Shown: positions 1-12,233 of the stretch, piece after piece
How positions within the stretch are numbered: the first letter of the stretch is position 1
Layout of the letters: each line of letters begins with the position of its first letter
Assembly: GCA_033064195.1 (NCBI GenBank)
Contig: JARBJD010000235.1
Span: 1-64,000, forward strand
Direction: 5' to 3'
DNA length: 64,000 nt
Origin: Blattamonas nauphoetae
Lineage: Eukaryota > Preaxostyla > Oxymonadida
The notes under the pieces: model-generated
Told to the model about the DNA's origin: nothing
The model's database searches: none
Seen by the model: only the letters and a program-made list of their open reading frames with translations
Position numbers and translations under genes: made by a program

Positions 1-3000
1 ATGATGATGGCTTCTTTGACCAATTGAAGGCTCTGAATCTGAAACCGATCGAAAAGTCCGACCTGACACCCAGTCGGCTTTTGATGAGTCTCGTCGCGAT
101 GTTGTCAAATTCAACATGACTATCAAAGCAACGTACCATCAGAACTTTGTGTTTCACAATGCTAACCTGTGCCAAATCGCCCACCACCAACCAAACCTTC
201 TCGACCACCTCCCGCTGCGGATGCATACTCAATATCAACCCGTCCGCTCAACACTCCTTCTAAATCTCCAGTAGGCGGACATATTTCAAAGCAAGACTAA
301 GTATAGCACAGCTCCAGTTCTTCCAACATCCAACAATCAGAATACGGTTGTTGCGCATCATCAATCGGATACGCATCGTGTCCTCACTCCATTTCTCCAC
401 AGTCCTCACAGTCCTTCCCTATCAGCCACTCACATCCGGTTTCTATACCCACAAAGCATCGACTTCACATCTCAAAACAGATCTCTCCACGAGAACTATT
501 CTCATCGAAACAGAAATCAGAGATACAGACAATCTTTCTTCACCTGGTCTTCCTCTCATTTTTCAACAATAAGGGCATTGGAAGCAATGAAATGCTGACA
601 GTTCACAAGAGCTGTGTAAGGTACCACGAACAGGGCCACACCTTCGGTGACGAGATCAAAGTGAAACTCCCCTTTCATACTTCCCCTCCGGAAGCCCACT
701 GCAGCCCAAACACTCCACCCCTCTTCAAGTTCTACCATCTGGAATGCAAAACGTGAAGGATGGGGAGCCAGTGACTCTCCAGCTCATCGGCCATTGTGTG
801 TACCCCACAACCTCTTTTCGTCCCACATCGACCTGTCCCAGAAGATGCCTTCGCTGTGCTTCCAGGAGGGACTGGAACACGGATATCTCGCCCACCAGCC
901 CACGAGGGGGGCTGCGTCAGATTGATCTCAGTCAGAGCTTGTTCACCACTCGGAACGGCACTTATTTCGCTCCCGACGCGATCTGGAAGATGGAGTGTCA
1001 GATGCGAAGACACTCGCCCTGTCCACACTGACCGACCTCATCTCAATCATCCCGTCAGCCAAGCCCACCCCAACTCCTCGTCAGCTCCTGGCTCGCCATA
1101 CACTCCCTCTTCCCCAACAACCAAGCACACGAGATGGTCCGCTTCTTCCCAGCAGTGGCCGACACCCTGCTTCTCCCGATTTGTGAGCACAGTGGAGAAA
1201 GTGTTCCAAATTGAAGTCACTGAGCTGTCCAACGCGGTGGAGTCCGATCAAGTTTGACTCGTCCTCCAAATCGCAACCTCGCCGTCGTTCACCAACAACT
1301 CCGAACTTGCTCCTGTCCTTCACCAATACATCGACCACTTCTTCGCCAATCCCGTCATGAGCGGTGGAAGGGCTGCTACTCTCAACAGTCAAAACGCTCA
1401 TCCACAAGTCGCTCCTCGTCCACCTCCGCTCTCTCGACACTCCTTTCACCTCCCCACAACTTGATGTCATCTCGCCAGAAGAAGGCAAAGACACGAAATC
1501 ACCCACTCTCCTCTCCCTCGTCTCCCACAACCACTCGCTCATTCCAAACGTTCTGTACGAATCCCTCTGCCGCCTCCTCCCGTTTCATCGCCATGCTCCT
1601 CTGCAACATCGTCTCCCTCGCTGCTCAACGGTCGTCAGCCTGTGACAAGACGAAGCAGTCACAGTCCAACCTCTCTTTCCTTCCCGCCACTCTCCCTCGC
1701 AAAGAGAGACACTCCATCGCCGAGTCTATGTTGGCGTTGCGACTGAACATGTTCTCGAAGGAGAAATGGAAGCCCCACAAATTTCTCCAGCTGATTCAGC
1801 GGATCCTCTTCGACTTATTGGACTCCGAGATGCACAAGCTCGGGTTTTCTTTCATCCCGCTGTCACCCCTCCGACAATCGATCCGACTCAACATGTCTGT
1901 TGTTGCAGCAGTCAACACGGGTCTCAGGTCCATCTCCGAGATCTCCGAGAGGTGTACGGACCAAACACAACCACATCTTTCGCTTCTCCTTCGCATCAAA
2001 ATTGGTCATCAACCCATTTGCTCCCGATGCTGGCAAAGTTGTTCATCCCCACCTCCACGGGCAAATGCTCAAGCGACTGAAACACCAGACTGAAGAAACG
2101 AAAAGGAGAAGCCCGAATCGCTGAAGAGGAGAAACTGGCGACGAAGAAGAAGAACGAAAGACACAGACGAAGACCAATCAATCCGAAACGCTAAGTCGTT
2201 CATCAAGCAACTCAAGTTCCTGACGAAGCCAATAATCCCAAAGTCTACAAAACACCAGGCAGATGGCTATCTGCAACATTTTGGAGCACTTGTCGTTTCG
2301 GATTGTGCACGACTGCAATGAAATCTGGACACATCATCGGAACATAAAGTCACTTCTCGTCGCCCTCTGGTGCCAACACTCCAGTTTCAATGTCCACAGT
2401 CGGGAAGACCCACGAACAATCGCAAGACAAGACACTCAACTCGATCGGAAAGACACTGATCAGGAATCTCAGAACTGTCCTGTTTCAGGAAGACTGTGCG
2501 CTTCTGAACTCGACTCTGTGTTGTATCTTATTTGTCCTCTCTTTCCTGTTCTCTCTTTCTCAGGCTTCTCCTTTCTGCGAAGTCGCCCACAACTTCGCTG
2601 GTCAAATGACCAAACTCCTCAAGCGGTTCGAAGCAATCAACAATCTGCCAGCTGAGTCTCAGTTCCAGCGGGCTCGCTACCTCAGCATCATGATCAGCGA
2701 GTGTGTTCTCCCTCTTTGTTCATCTCATTTTTTCATCTCATTGCTCTCCTTTCCAGGTACGATGCCAATCCCTCCTCCAAGTCATGTGCTACAAGCGTCT
2801 TCGCAAGCACCGGGAGAAGACATCGCTCCGAGACACTGCCGCCACTGTCCAACTCTGAAGCATCATGGTAATCTTCGTGATTGTGACTGAAATGATCCGC
2901 AGTGGCTTTCTGGACACGCCAATCAACACTCGCGAGCGGAACAACCTTCTCAACGACTGCACCACGTGCGGATGGAGGCAGCTCATCCTCGACATCATCC

Positions 3001-3640
3001 CCACTGCCACGTTCCTGACGAAGGAGGTGTGTTCCTTTCTTCCTGCTTCATTCTTTCTCAGCGTCTGGCCGACATCTTCACTCGCGACGTCATTTCTGTG
3101 ATCATCTCAGCCAAGTCGAAGCCGAGTGTCCCGCTCTTCTCCATCCCCTCGCTCATCAGCTCGCTCATCGTCTCAGCCACCCTCTTCTCCAACGGGCCAT
3201 TCTACGAACTCTCCACTCGCTTGTATCAGCTCGTTCTTCGCCTCTGCGCGTCCATCAACGACACTCGGACCATGTCAACAGTGTAAGCGTCCCTCGTAAC
3301 CACAACAAAAGACAACCTTTCTGTTTACGGCCCAGACAGGGTCAGGAACCAATACTGGCTGGTTGGACTGCATGGGAAGGGCTTCAGGCAGCTGGACAAG
3401 GGAGTACATGTGGAAGACCGTCAAATTCGAAGCGCTGGATCGGATGATGAAGCTGCTCCGAGTCGAATACGCCAACCTTGTCTCCCTCGCGAACAAGGAG
3501 CGTCCCATCCACGCCTATATCGCCCGTCGGAAGGAGATCCAGAAAAGCCTGGCCTCCAAATCGCAGCCGGCGAAGGAAGACGAGTTGTTCCACCAGCCTC
3601 CACTGACTGTGTTCCCCCGAAAACGAAATGACCATGTTGG
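1..3640 (+). pseudogene. DOCK-family guanine nucleotide exchange factor remnant
   Basis: DOCK proteins activate Rac/Cdc42-type GTPases through a DHR-2 domain and bind membranes through a C2-like DHR-1. Pieces of both can be read in order on this strand but in changing frames. At about 480-840 come RDTDNLSSPGLPLIF, then GDEIKVKLPFHTSP, LFKFYHLECK and VKDGEPVTLQLIG, the DHR-1 order of zizimin-type members. Around 1090-1200 HEMVRFFPAVADTLL fits the helical middle. At about 3140-3480 GPFYELSTRLYQLVLRL, NQYWLVGLHGKGF and KFEALDRMMKLLRVEY match a DHR-2. Introns are plausible at 2701-2756 and 3283-3339. Frame changes outnumber any reasonable set of introns, so I call it a pseudogene (or a badly sequenced gene). 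The 5' end lies outside the window; the 3' limit is a guess. Confidence 0.6.
2701..2756 (+). other. Probable spliceosomal intron, 56 nt
   Basis: Pyrimidine-rich GT-AG segment within the DOCK-like remnant. Joining the flanks gives an open reading ISE-YDANPS at the expected start of the DHR-2 region. Confidence 0.5.
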
Positions 3641-3869
3641 TGCATGGACGCTGGATCGGTTTGTTTGGGATTGTTGTGAAAAGGCTGACTGTGCATTTTC
3701 AGCGTACGATCTGCTCTTCGAAGACAACATCCCACAGTACCCAACTGGGGTCAGCAGTGCAAAGATTGACGCAAGACTCGCCGATTTAGGAATCGACTAC
3801 TACCCCGCCCCAGCAGCTCTGCCGTCAGTGGCTGCGACAGAATACGGGTTCTTTTTTGAGGACAGCTCC

Positions 3870-6715
3870 CCAAACAGGCAGTGGAACGAATGGATTCACC
3901 AGTCGTCTCTCTTCGTTCATTCAGACCGTGGAATTTCCAATCGTCGTGTCTTGGATGACCACTGCGATTCAATCAACCACATCTCCGGCCCAGACAGTTT
4001 CTGGATCAGCCCAGCTCGTGTGGCATTTCTTTACGTTGGATTGCTCAGGAGCTGACAATGAAGAATGTGACCCTCAGACAGTTCTCGATCAGTGGAAAGA
4101 GCTTCATTGCTCTGAGCGGGCCTGCTCAGCCTCATTGACGAGCCTGACAGTGCAAGGCATCACTCAAAAGGAGAGTCTGGAAATGGAGCCTTTGCTCGCC
4201 TCTTAGACGCTTCCTCCATTTCTGTCTCCTCGTCGACCTTCGCTGGGGTGACAAGTGTGGGCGACGGAGGAGTGTTCTTCTCGACATCGTCTGGCTCAAT
4301 CTCACTCTCGTCCTGCTCGTTCACATCGTGCAGCTGTGGCAGTGGTCACCAAGGAAAGTGGGTGTTTGTTAAAGCCCACTCTTTGGGAACGTTGCTGGAT
4401 CCAGACAATTGGGCATCAACGACCGCCTCTCTCGCATCACATGCGAACGATTCGCTGCTGATGGGGGAGGATTTGGCCGAAGCCGAAGGGAGCACGTTCA
4501 GATCGATCTCTCTGCTCTTCTATCTGATTGACTTCAAAGCTGCCACGATCACGACTGGAGATGTGAAAGACGCAAAAGGATGTGGACAGTCGGGATTTCA
4601 CTGCTCTTCGATTGATGAGGCGTGGTCTCATCTGAAAGATTCCCCTCGCATTCTCGTCGTCTCCACGCAGTCGCAATTGAGCCGTTCGCTGGAAGTGAGT
4701 GAAACCACAGTCGAACTGAAACCGAAGTCAACCACTGGCACGATCAGAATTGGAAAGACCGGATCATTTGTTGTCTCGGTCCACTCGCTCAGCCCGACCA
4801 GTCTCTCGCTTGTTCCTGCTGTCTCTTCAGAAGCACGCGATTCGTCGTTGTTCTCGGTTGTTGGAGGATCGCTGGCCGTCAAATCGTGCTCGTTCGTTGA
4901 TTTCTCTCTCTCGTCGCACGCTCTGATCCATCACACTGGATCGACCCTGAAGATGGATGATGTTGCATTTGAATCGATTGTTCGTTCGGATGGTTCGGGA
5001 AGTGTGGTTGTGTCCGAAATGGTGTCTGGAATGAAGTTGGACTTGAATGATGTTCGTCTGATTGATGTCTCGTCGTCGAATGGAAAGTTTGATGGGATTT
5101 TTGTGCAATTTGGATCGAAAAGTTCTCCTCGTGCCTCCCCTGAATTCAACTTGACGAATCTTCACTTTTCGGCGACCTCGTCTGCATCTCTCTCCACTTC
5201 AAACACTGACGAGACCGCGCCGTGTTTCTTGTGGATTGAAGGAGCGAATCTGGGTTCGATCTTAACTGAAGGCGATGCTAGGTTTTAAGGATCAACTCCC
5301 GACGATGTTCTGGATTGTTGGTCTCGACGCAGTTGGGATCTCATCGCCGCACTGTGGTTTCTTCGCTGTTTGGTGTCCGACGCTTCGGAATGCAATCGCT
5401 CGTCTTGCTTCAGCTGAGAGCACAACAGTTCAAGTGCAGACGTCCATCGTTCTCTCGGAATCAGTCTCATTTTCGTTGATGAAAACGTTGTGTGGTGTGA
5501 ATTCTAACTCGACTGTGACAATCGAATCAGGTTGCTCGTTTGCTGTTGCTGAATCATTGCCTGATGTGGTCGTCACAATATCTTCACTCTGCTTCCTTCT
5601 CCCACAGTCCATCACATCTGATAAATTATTCGCCGTCACTGGAGGGTCACTCCAAGTCACGTCCTGCTCCTTCTCTCCTAAAGGCGAATATCCTTTCTCG
5701 TTCCAACTGATTTGTGGTTCAGCTCACCAAGTGACACTGGAATCGACGAATGTCTCGTCAGCGTCTCTCTCGTCTGTTGCTCTGATTTCGACGAGCTGTT
5801 CAGTTTCGATGTCGAATTGCCGCTTCTCGTCGATTGTTGTGTTGGAGGGTCATGGAAGTGTTCTGCGTGCTGATGCGAGCAACACAGCTCGTGTTTCAGT
5901 GTTGAACACAGTTTTGTCGGGATGTTCGAGCTCGGGTGTCGGGAGTGCGATTCTTTTGTCGAAACTGATAGTACCCGGACAAACCCGTTAGAGCGGATAA
6001 ACCCGTGAACCATTCCACATGAGCATAGCAGTCCCCCCTCTTCACTAAAATTATCCTTCCACTTCCTGTTCATTACTCTCTTCATTATTTTTAAAATAGG
6101 AGTCACTGTTGAAAGAATGATTGTGAAATGGAATGAGAAAAATGTAAGTCGAAATGTGCTCGGAACTTAGCCAATGTCTTCCCAGGCGTCCAAGGGATGG
6201 TACATTGAGATGCAACCTCTTTGTACTCAGCATCACATGCGGGGTGTCGTGGCTGGTCATTCATCGATTTGAAATGACCCATAGACGTCGATCAAACATC
6301 TGAACAAGAGACCAATCATTTCAGAATTCTACCGATTACTTTCTTTTCCACACAACATATCAGTCGTCAGAACAAAATGATCATTGTGAAGTGGGGTATG
6401 TTGGTAACGGGTTTATCCGACTTAACGGGTTTATCCGGGTACTATGAATGGGGGATCGTTCTCATCGACCGATTGGGATGGGATGTTCAATCTGTCGAGC
6501 ACAATGGGTGAAGTTTTGGTGTTTGATGCGTCTCTCCGAGCATCAAAGTCCAACTCATCTTCGCTGCTGTACGAGTTCCATCCTCACGTTGCTGGAAACC
6601 CAATTTAATGTCGACTGGATTCTGGGACCACTCGGATTGTGGACTGGAGGAACTCCCCTGTGCGTCATTGGCTCATGCGTTGTCGTCCGTTGCTTCTGTG
6701 GCTGAGATGTGTTGT
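3870..6715 (+). pseudogene. Right-handed beta-helix surface protein, decayed
   Basis: The translation is rich in Ser/Cys/Val with short repeats such as SLSSCSFTSCSC, SLAVKSCSFVDFSLSS and SLQVTSCSFSP, typical of pectate-lyase-like or Pmp-like parallel beta-helices. The motif CG-x(6)-C-x-(T/S)-(L/I)-x2-A, which usually opens such domains, appears three times (about 4590, 5350 and 6640). The reading moves between frames near 4200, 5280 and 6600, so the gene is broken at least three times. A 476-bp MITE (5969-6444) interrupts it; removing the element and one TGA target copy keeps the frame (LLSKL then NGGSFSS), showing the frame here was intact at insertion. No signal peptide or membrane anchor is preserved. 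Confidence 0.65.
5969..6444. mobile_element. 476-bp MITE, family A, copy 1
   Basis: Terminal inverted repeats begin TAGTACCCGGA; each end also carries a doubled internal motif (AAACCCGTT). Flanked by TGA direct repeats at 5966-5968 and 6445-6447, supported by the host reading frame. No transposase. A 3-bp T-N-A target fits PIF/Harbinger-like elements, but the family is not proven. Confidence 0.8.
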
Positions 6716-6876
6716 TCAAAATGGATTGATCAACCCATGAATTTGTGTTTTGGTGAAGACTTCGGTGAATTAGGATCTTATTGGAAAACACCATGAGCAA
6801 ACGGCTTAAGAAGTGATTTTTCATCAAAATTTGTAAAAAACAGTGGAAAATTTGTGAATAATAACGGAAAACAGGA

Positions 6877-7000
6877 GGGGTCTGCACCAAGCTAGAATGG
6901 GGTCTGCCTCTAGCAATCTGGGGTCTGCGCCTAGTCAAAGGGGGTCTGTGTCTAGCAATCGGGGGTCTGCCTCTAGCTAAAATGGGGTCTGCCTCTAGAC
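6877..7000. repeat. Minisatellite, about six 21-22 bp units
   Basis: Imperfect tandem units of the form GGGGTCTGCCTCTAGCAATC, diverged at several positions between units. No gene overlaps it. Confidence 0.85.
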
Positions 7001-7918
7001 GCTACCTACCTGAACGGTCAATGTCGCCAGTTTCTATGATATCGTCATCACAACCCAAACGACAGAAAGCTCAAGATTTTATGCGACACTGTCGCAAGGA
7101 GGAACATATCAACCCATGATTTGTTCAGTTGAGACCGGATTTGTTTGTTAGCATCAGTTGAGTCGTGATGATTGAACCATTTCCATCCGACATTCCAAGT
7201 TTCAGAAATGACGCCTGTGAGCCTACATCCATCATTACTTCAAGACAGGCCACCACCCCGGTCAATTTTTGTCACCTATATTGGCATAAAACTCAAGACG
7301 GGTTCTTTCTATCGCACGAATGGGCAGCAAGCCACCCCGTTCTTCGTCCTGGCACCTTCAACCGATTTTGATAATCACGACCACATCTTAAAGAATGTCA
7401 GTGGCACATTCACATCAAATGATATTCAGTAGCGGGATATTATCATCTGGAAGAGGCTTATCACGGATCCACAAGTTGCCCATCGAATGTGGACAACGAA
7501 TTCCAATGCAGAGATAACAACACATATTTTAGCCCGAGGAACGCCCAACAAGTCTTCTCCTCGTCGTGTGGGAGAGCTGGAATTCAATTATCTCAGATTC
7601 TAGTGAAGTTGAGCTCTCACGAAAGCTTCTTCGATAAGTCATGAAACATTGTACATCAGAGAAGGAAAGAGCAGCACATCACCGCAAGGAAGGAAACAGA
7701 ATTAGCAGTGACATCACCATTCGCGATCAACCTCGAACTTCGATGAGTTCGGAACACATTAAAAATGGGGGAGTGAAAGGTGATTCAGGAACTTAGGCAA
7801 CTATCCCTCCCAACTTCTTCAATCACAGGGGTTGGTAATGTCGATGAAGTATGAAGCGCTCGTCCGAAGCAGTTCTACAAGAATAGAACGGATTATGCAC
7901 AAGGGATCTGATGCCTGT
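7001..7918. other. Intergenic, no gene recognised
   Basis: Only short open frames without recognisable domains; no RNA gene seen. Confidence 0.5.
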
Positions 7919-7921
7919 TAA

Positions 7922-8397
7922 TAGTACCCGGACAAACCCGTTAGAGCGGATAAACCCGTTAACCCTTCCACAGGGACAAATCAGTCTCCCCTCTTCACCA
8001 AAATCATCCTTCCACTTCACTTTCATGCTTTTTCTCATTATTTTCAAAACTAGAGTTCTTCATGAAAGAATAATTGTGAAATGGAAAGTGAAAAGTGAAC
8101 GTTGTTTTTTGAACGAAATTGAACAAATCTATTTCCGAGAACTAGAGGGATCATGTGTTGCGATTTGAGCTTTTCATGGTCAGAATAACTTGCGCTGTGT
8201 CGTCATTGGCATTTTATCCATTTGAATAGACCCATTGTCTTTGATCCAATCTCTGAAAGAGTCACAATTCCTTCCAGAATTCTCACAAGGCTTTTCTTAC
8301 AGGCATAACAGATGAGTCGTGTGAAAGAGATGATCAATGTGAAATGGGGTATGTTCGAAACGGGTTTATCGGAGTTAACGGGTTTATCCGACCACTA
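7922..8397. mobile_element. 476-bp MITE, family A, copy 2
   Basis: Same length and ends as the element at 5969-6444, with left end TAGTACCCGGA and a diverged right end (reverse complement TAGTGGTCGGA). Flanked by TAA at 7919-7921 and 8398-8400. The interior is clearly related but diverged, so the two copies inserted at different times or are old. Confidence 0.8.
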
Positions 8398-8400
8398 TAA

Positions 8401-10100
8401 AACTGCCGTCCGCAGTGGTGAATACGCGTCGTCCAAACATGGAAGTTACGGAGAGTGCAATTTGTCTGACTCATTGATTGGCGACTGACCCTGTTTTCGG
8501 TTCGAATCAGACTCACCGACGAATTACGAAGGATGAAGCCCGATGCTGACACATCCTTACTCGCTGATGTAGCATCAACCACAAGAATGGCGATGCTTCA
8601 TCGATATGCTCTGAACTCCTCCGTATCGGCCCCACGATGGTCAAGGGAACGTGAAGACATCTGTGGAAGACTCGGATGACTCGGCCGCATTTCCACCACT
8701 TTCTATGGCTGTCCTTTCCCCCTCGACATCGGTATGACAGCAGCATTCATGTGTCTTGCAACATTCTCCACCAAGTTGTCTTTCCGTCCTTCTTGGCCAC
8801 TGGATACAGGTTCATTAGACAACTCCTTCAGTTTCTCCAGTCGGATACGATCACTCTCTTTCCTCGAGTTTATTTTTTCATGGGATTGTCGATCCCTCAA
8901 TCGTCATCCTCCCAGGAAGAGGATTCTGGTGCGACTGCCGCTATGAAACGTTAACAGATAACTCGGACAATCCAGGAATTGAAGGAGATCAGGAATCCTT
9001 GCATACTGTCCACCCTGTTCCTCAACAATAGCTCACAAGTCGAAGACCTTCCTGTCAGATGAATCCTGCCCTCAAAGGTGACTGAATCTTTGACTTCCTC
9101 TAAGCTAAAGTCTGACAAGACCCAGCATGAGTGGTTTCCAGCAATTAATTTCGAATGTAAACAGGCCATTTTTCGTTTAAGCAGCCATCGTCGAGTTGCG
9201 TATCAGAATTGTCTCAAACGTAACGATCAACTGACTTCTTGTGTCCTGCCTGACCTTGTGGGTTATCTCTACTATCAGGACACTCCGACGAAGAATCTCA
9301 AAAGGCTAGCATCGACAGACACAAAGACAAGGACGATGGTTGAGATAAGTTTGACAGCTTCTTCGGGAGTCTCGTTGAGGCACCGACGTTCAACAGGTCG
9401 GAAGCGTTAGCCATTGAACACCTTTCAAAGTTGATCCGATCACCTGAGCTTAATCGCCTCATGTGTTTCAAAGGATCCTGTCTCAACCCGAGTACATCAA
9501 CGGACGTTGACATTTTCGAACAATCGATGTCGAGCTGATCTCAATGACTTCACGCACGATCTTCAGAAAACGACATAGCTAATCGTATCCACAGAAGCGA
9601 TTCTCCTCGGAAACTCGAAGTTCTGTTTTTCTCTAGGGAGGAGCCGAGGTTGATATCTGCACATGTGACGAACTCACCCAACAATGGCAAACATCGTGAA
9701 CTTCACTAATCATCTCTTGGATATTTAGGGGAACGCGAACCTCGTCGATGGATTCTTGTATGCCCCATCTCAAGCATTGGATTCACCTGGAGGGACAGAG
9801 AATTTGGGAGATCTTCCACGAAGAGAATCACAGTCGAGGATTGCAAAAGACGTCATTCCATCATGTTGAACATTAACCTTCCTTCTTCGTACAGGAAGTC
9901 ATTATTCTGACATATCTAATCGGGTCACGTGCTGAACTGGAACAGACAAAGCATCTCCAATCCTCAAAGCAATACCTCAGTAAACTGTGCCTCTCCGCTT
10001 GTGAAAGAAGAACTACAGTACACGGTCACATAGATGGAAATAACAAAACTGACTTCGTTCGATCGCCTTCGTTTCACTATCAATCGCGAACTCAATTGAC
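8401..10100. other. Intergenic, no gene recognised
   Basis: About 1.7 kb with short unconvincing frames on both strands. Possibly old gene relics, but I cannot name one. Confidence 0.4.
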
Positions 10101-10973
10101 ATGCAGGAAGCCATCACCTTCGGTTCTCTCGATTCATGGCAGCCGTTCATTGACTCGGACAAACTCAGGAACAGTTCCCTCATTATCGAGTCATGGCCAA
10201 CAAATGTCAAGAAAGATGGAAAATCGGAAGATCTGCTGCCAACTGATACTCCAACCGTTCATTTGACAAAGAGACCCAGCATCTCGACAGCTGCCTCGCC
10301 AATCGACTCTCCAATCCAAGCCCAACCATCTTCATCTCAAGACAAGCCACAACCAACACCCCCTCCACCTGTCGTCCCACTCCAACCACAAACACAGACA
10401 CCTCAACGAGTTGCTTCTCCTCAGCTGGAGAAGAGAGATGATGTCAAAAATGATTCTTTTGTGTCTTTTCCTGAGAAGTGGGAATTGACGCCAGTTGAGG
10501 AATGTGTCCAGGCAGAACTCCAACTCCTTCATCCACTCGCCACAACACCACCTTCTTCCCCTCTCTCGATCATCCTCCCTCCTCGTCTCGATGAAAATGT
10601 TATTGCCGAACTCAAAAAGAACAAAACCGCAATACGCTCCCATTCTGAGTTCCTGTTGGTCCGCCATTCGATCCGAATCAAGCCATCCACCACAAAAAAG
10701 GAGTCTCAAGATAGACGATACACTCGTGTCTCCCCTCCACAGTGTCTCTCGGCCTGGCTGATTCAGATGTCAGCGTCTTCGTGTGTAGAACCCCGTCGGT
10801 TTTGCTCTATCTCCGACGCAGCATCCGCTATTTGCTCGAACTGCTTTCTTTCAGTCGGAAGCTCGCTGTGGAATCCAGAGTTTGAGCCAGAATGGAATCA
10901 GAACTGGCTGAGGGAGCAGAACTCGCTTTCAGTTTCTGAGTGGGATACGTCGGGATCGGATGGGGTCGTATGA
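10101..10973 (+). CDS. Hypothetical proline-rich protein
   Basis: A 290-residue open frame. Residues about 50-115 are low complexity (Pro, Gln, Ser, Thr), including QPTPPPPVVPLQPQTQ, so this part is likely disordered. The remainder, including EKWELTPVEECVQAELQLL, has no family I recognise. No signal peptide or membrane segment. The last third may not be the native frame, since another frame there reads a helical leucine-rich stretch; an intron or frameshift near 10690 is possible. The start is simply the first ATG and is uncertain. Confidence 0.35.
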   Translation: MQEAITFGSLDSWQPFIDSDKLRNSSLIIESWPTNVKKDGKSEDLLPTDTPTVHLTKRPSISTAASPIDSPIQAQPSSSQDKPQPTPPPPVVPLQPQTQTPQRVASPQLEKRDDVKNDSFVSFPEKWELTPVEECVQAELQLLHPLATTPPSSPLSIILPPRLDENVIAELKKNKTAIRSHSEFLLVRHSIRIKPSTTKKESQDRRYTRVSPPQCLSAWLIQMSASSCVEPRRFCSISDAASAICSNCFLSVGSSLWNPEFEPEWNQNWLREQNSLSVSEWDTSGSDGVV

Positions 10974-11309
10974 TCAGTGGAGCGAACAATCAGCCTCTCG
11001 CCTCTTGTGGAGGCCTCGGTGTGGCGTAGTATGACAAAGAGTCAATCTCAGCGAAGAAGGCACACATTGAAAGGGAACTTTCTCTCTCAAAGTCTGGTGA
11101 AGGAACATTCCTCTTCACGGACACTATTCATGAGTGAACTTGCATCAGATTAGAAAGCAGACAGACATACACAGGAACAGGCTGCGCCAAATCTTGGCTC
11201 CAGCCACTAAACGTGGTGTCACGGTCCATTTTGAAGAGATATGTTGTTTTTCTTTGCCTCATCCTGTCGTTCTTCGTTCTGAATTAGGTTCTTTTCAACT
11301 CTCAATGGA

Positions 11310-11622
11310 GTGGGAGCTGAAGGTTTGTGAGGAGCAACTGGTAAGGGAGCTCCTCTTACACAAACCGAAGCTCCCACGAGTTTCACGACCTGTCCCCAAG
11401 ATTGTGCCAGGCCCAAGGGCCTTTGCTCCCTCTCCCTCCGCGAAAGCGGAAGTTTCTCGGATCATTGGTTCGCCCTGATTCGAGAAAAAGAAGTGCAAAG
11501 CTTAAATAATGAATCTAATTTGGAGAATAATTACAATTGAATGCTATTTGTCATTTACGACCTATGGGCCACTTCACGGACTACTATCTCAATGGAGTGG
11601 GAGCTTCGGTTTGTGTAAGAAA
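11310..11622. repeat. Imperfect hairpin plus third repeat copy
   Basis: At 11310-11377 the two arms TGGGAGCTGAAGGTTTGTG and CACAAACCGAAGCTCCCA can pair with a few mismatches. The same motif returns in direct orientation at about 11597-11620. The surrounding 10974-12233 holds no gene I can support. Confidence 0.5.
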
Positions 11623-12233
11623 TCCTCAAAGCCCTCCATCCTCAACGATCGAATCACTTTCATCCATCGCTCACACAGTTCTCCGGCGATATCAGAGTAT
11701 AGTTTCCGAGCACAGCTCATGGCGTACAATGGAATCCAAATTGCATCATCGAAAGTGATAACCAGGCTTCTGATTTGATCCCAGTGATCCCAGTCGGATC
11801 TGATCCCACTAAATACCTACAATACCATTTCGTTTCTTTCATTTCAAAAAAGTCTTCTTATATATGATATTTGAATGGAAAAAAAAGTAAAAAGGAAAAT
11901 GGTCACTTCATAGATCATGAAAATGCAAACTTTGGGTGCTGCTGTTCAGTTTGTTCTACAACAATAATGATAAAAACAAGTCGATAATGCGTTATTATGT
12001 CTTCTTTGATGGTTTTTTCTCACTGACAAAAGTCAATGAAGGGAATACATCGAAAAAAGAAGTGTTGGTGATTGTGATCGTGCGTGTTTTTGGGAAATAA
12101 GAGCTGTCTGAAATATTGAAGAGCATTATGTGAAAACAAGAAGTGAATTGAACATGATTAATGAAGTGATAATGAGAAAATCTCAAAGGAAAAGAGTTGA
12201 AATATGATCTCAGTACAAATTTAGGCACTGACA

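Noticed and set aside
6877-7000. CRISPR-like repeat
   Set aside because: Units are contiguous, with no spacers of constant length; it is a minisatellite, and the DNA is eukaryotic.
8490-8520. tRNA T-loop-like GGTTCGAATC
   Set aside because: The flanking bases do not form a T stem and no anticodon arm or acceptor stem could be found.
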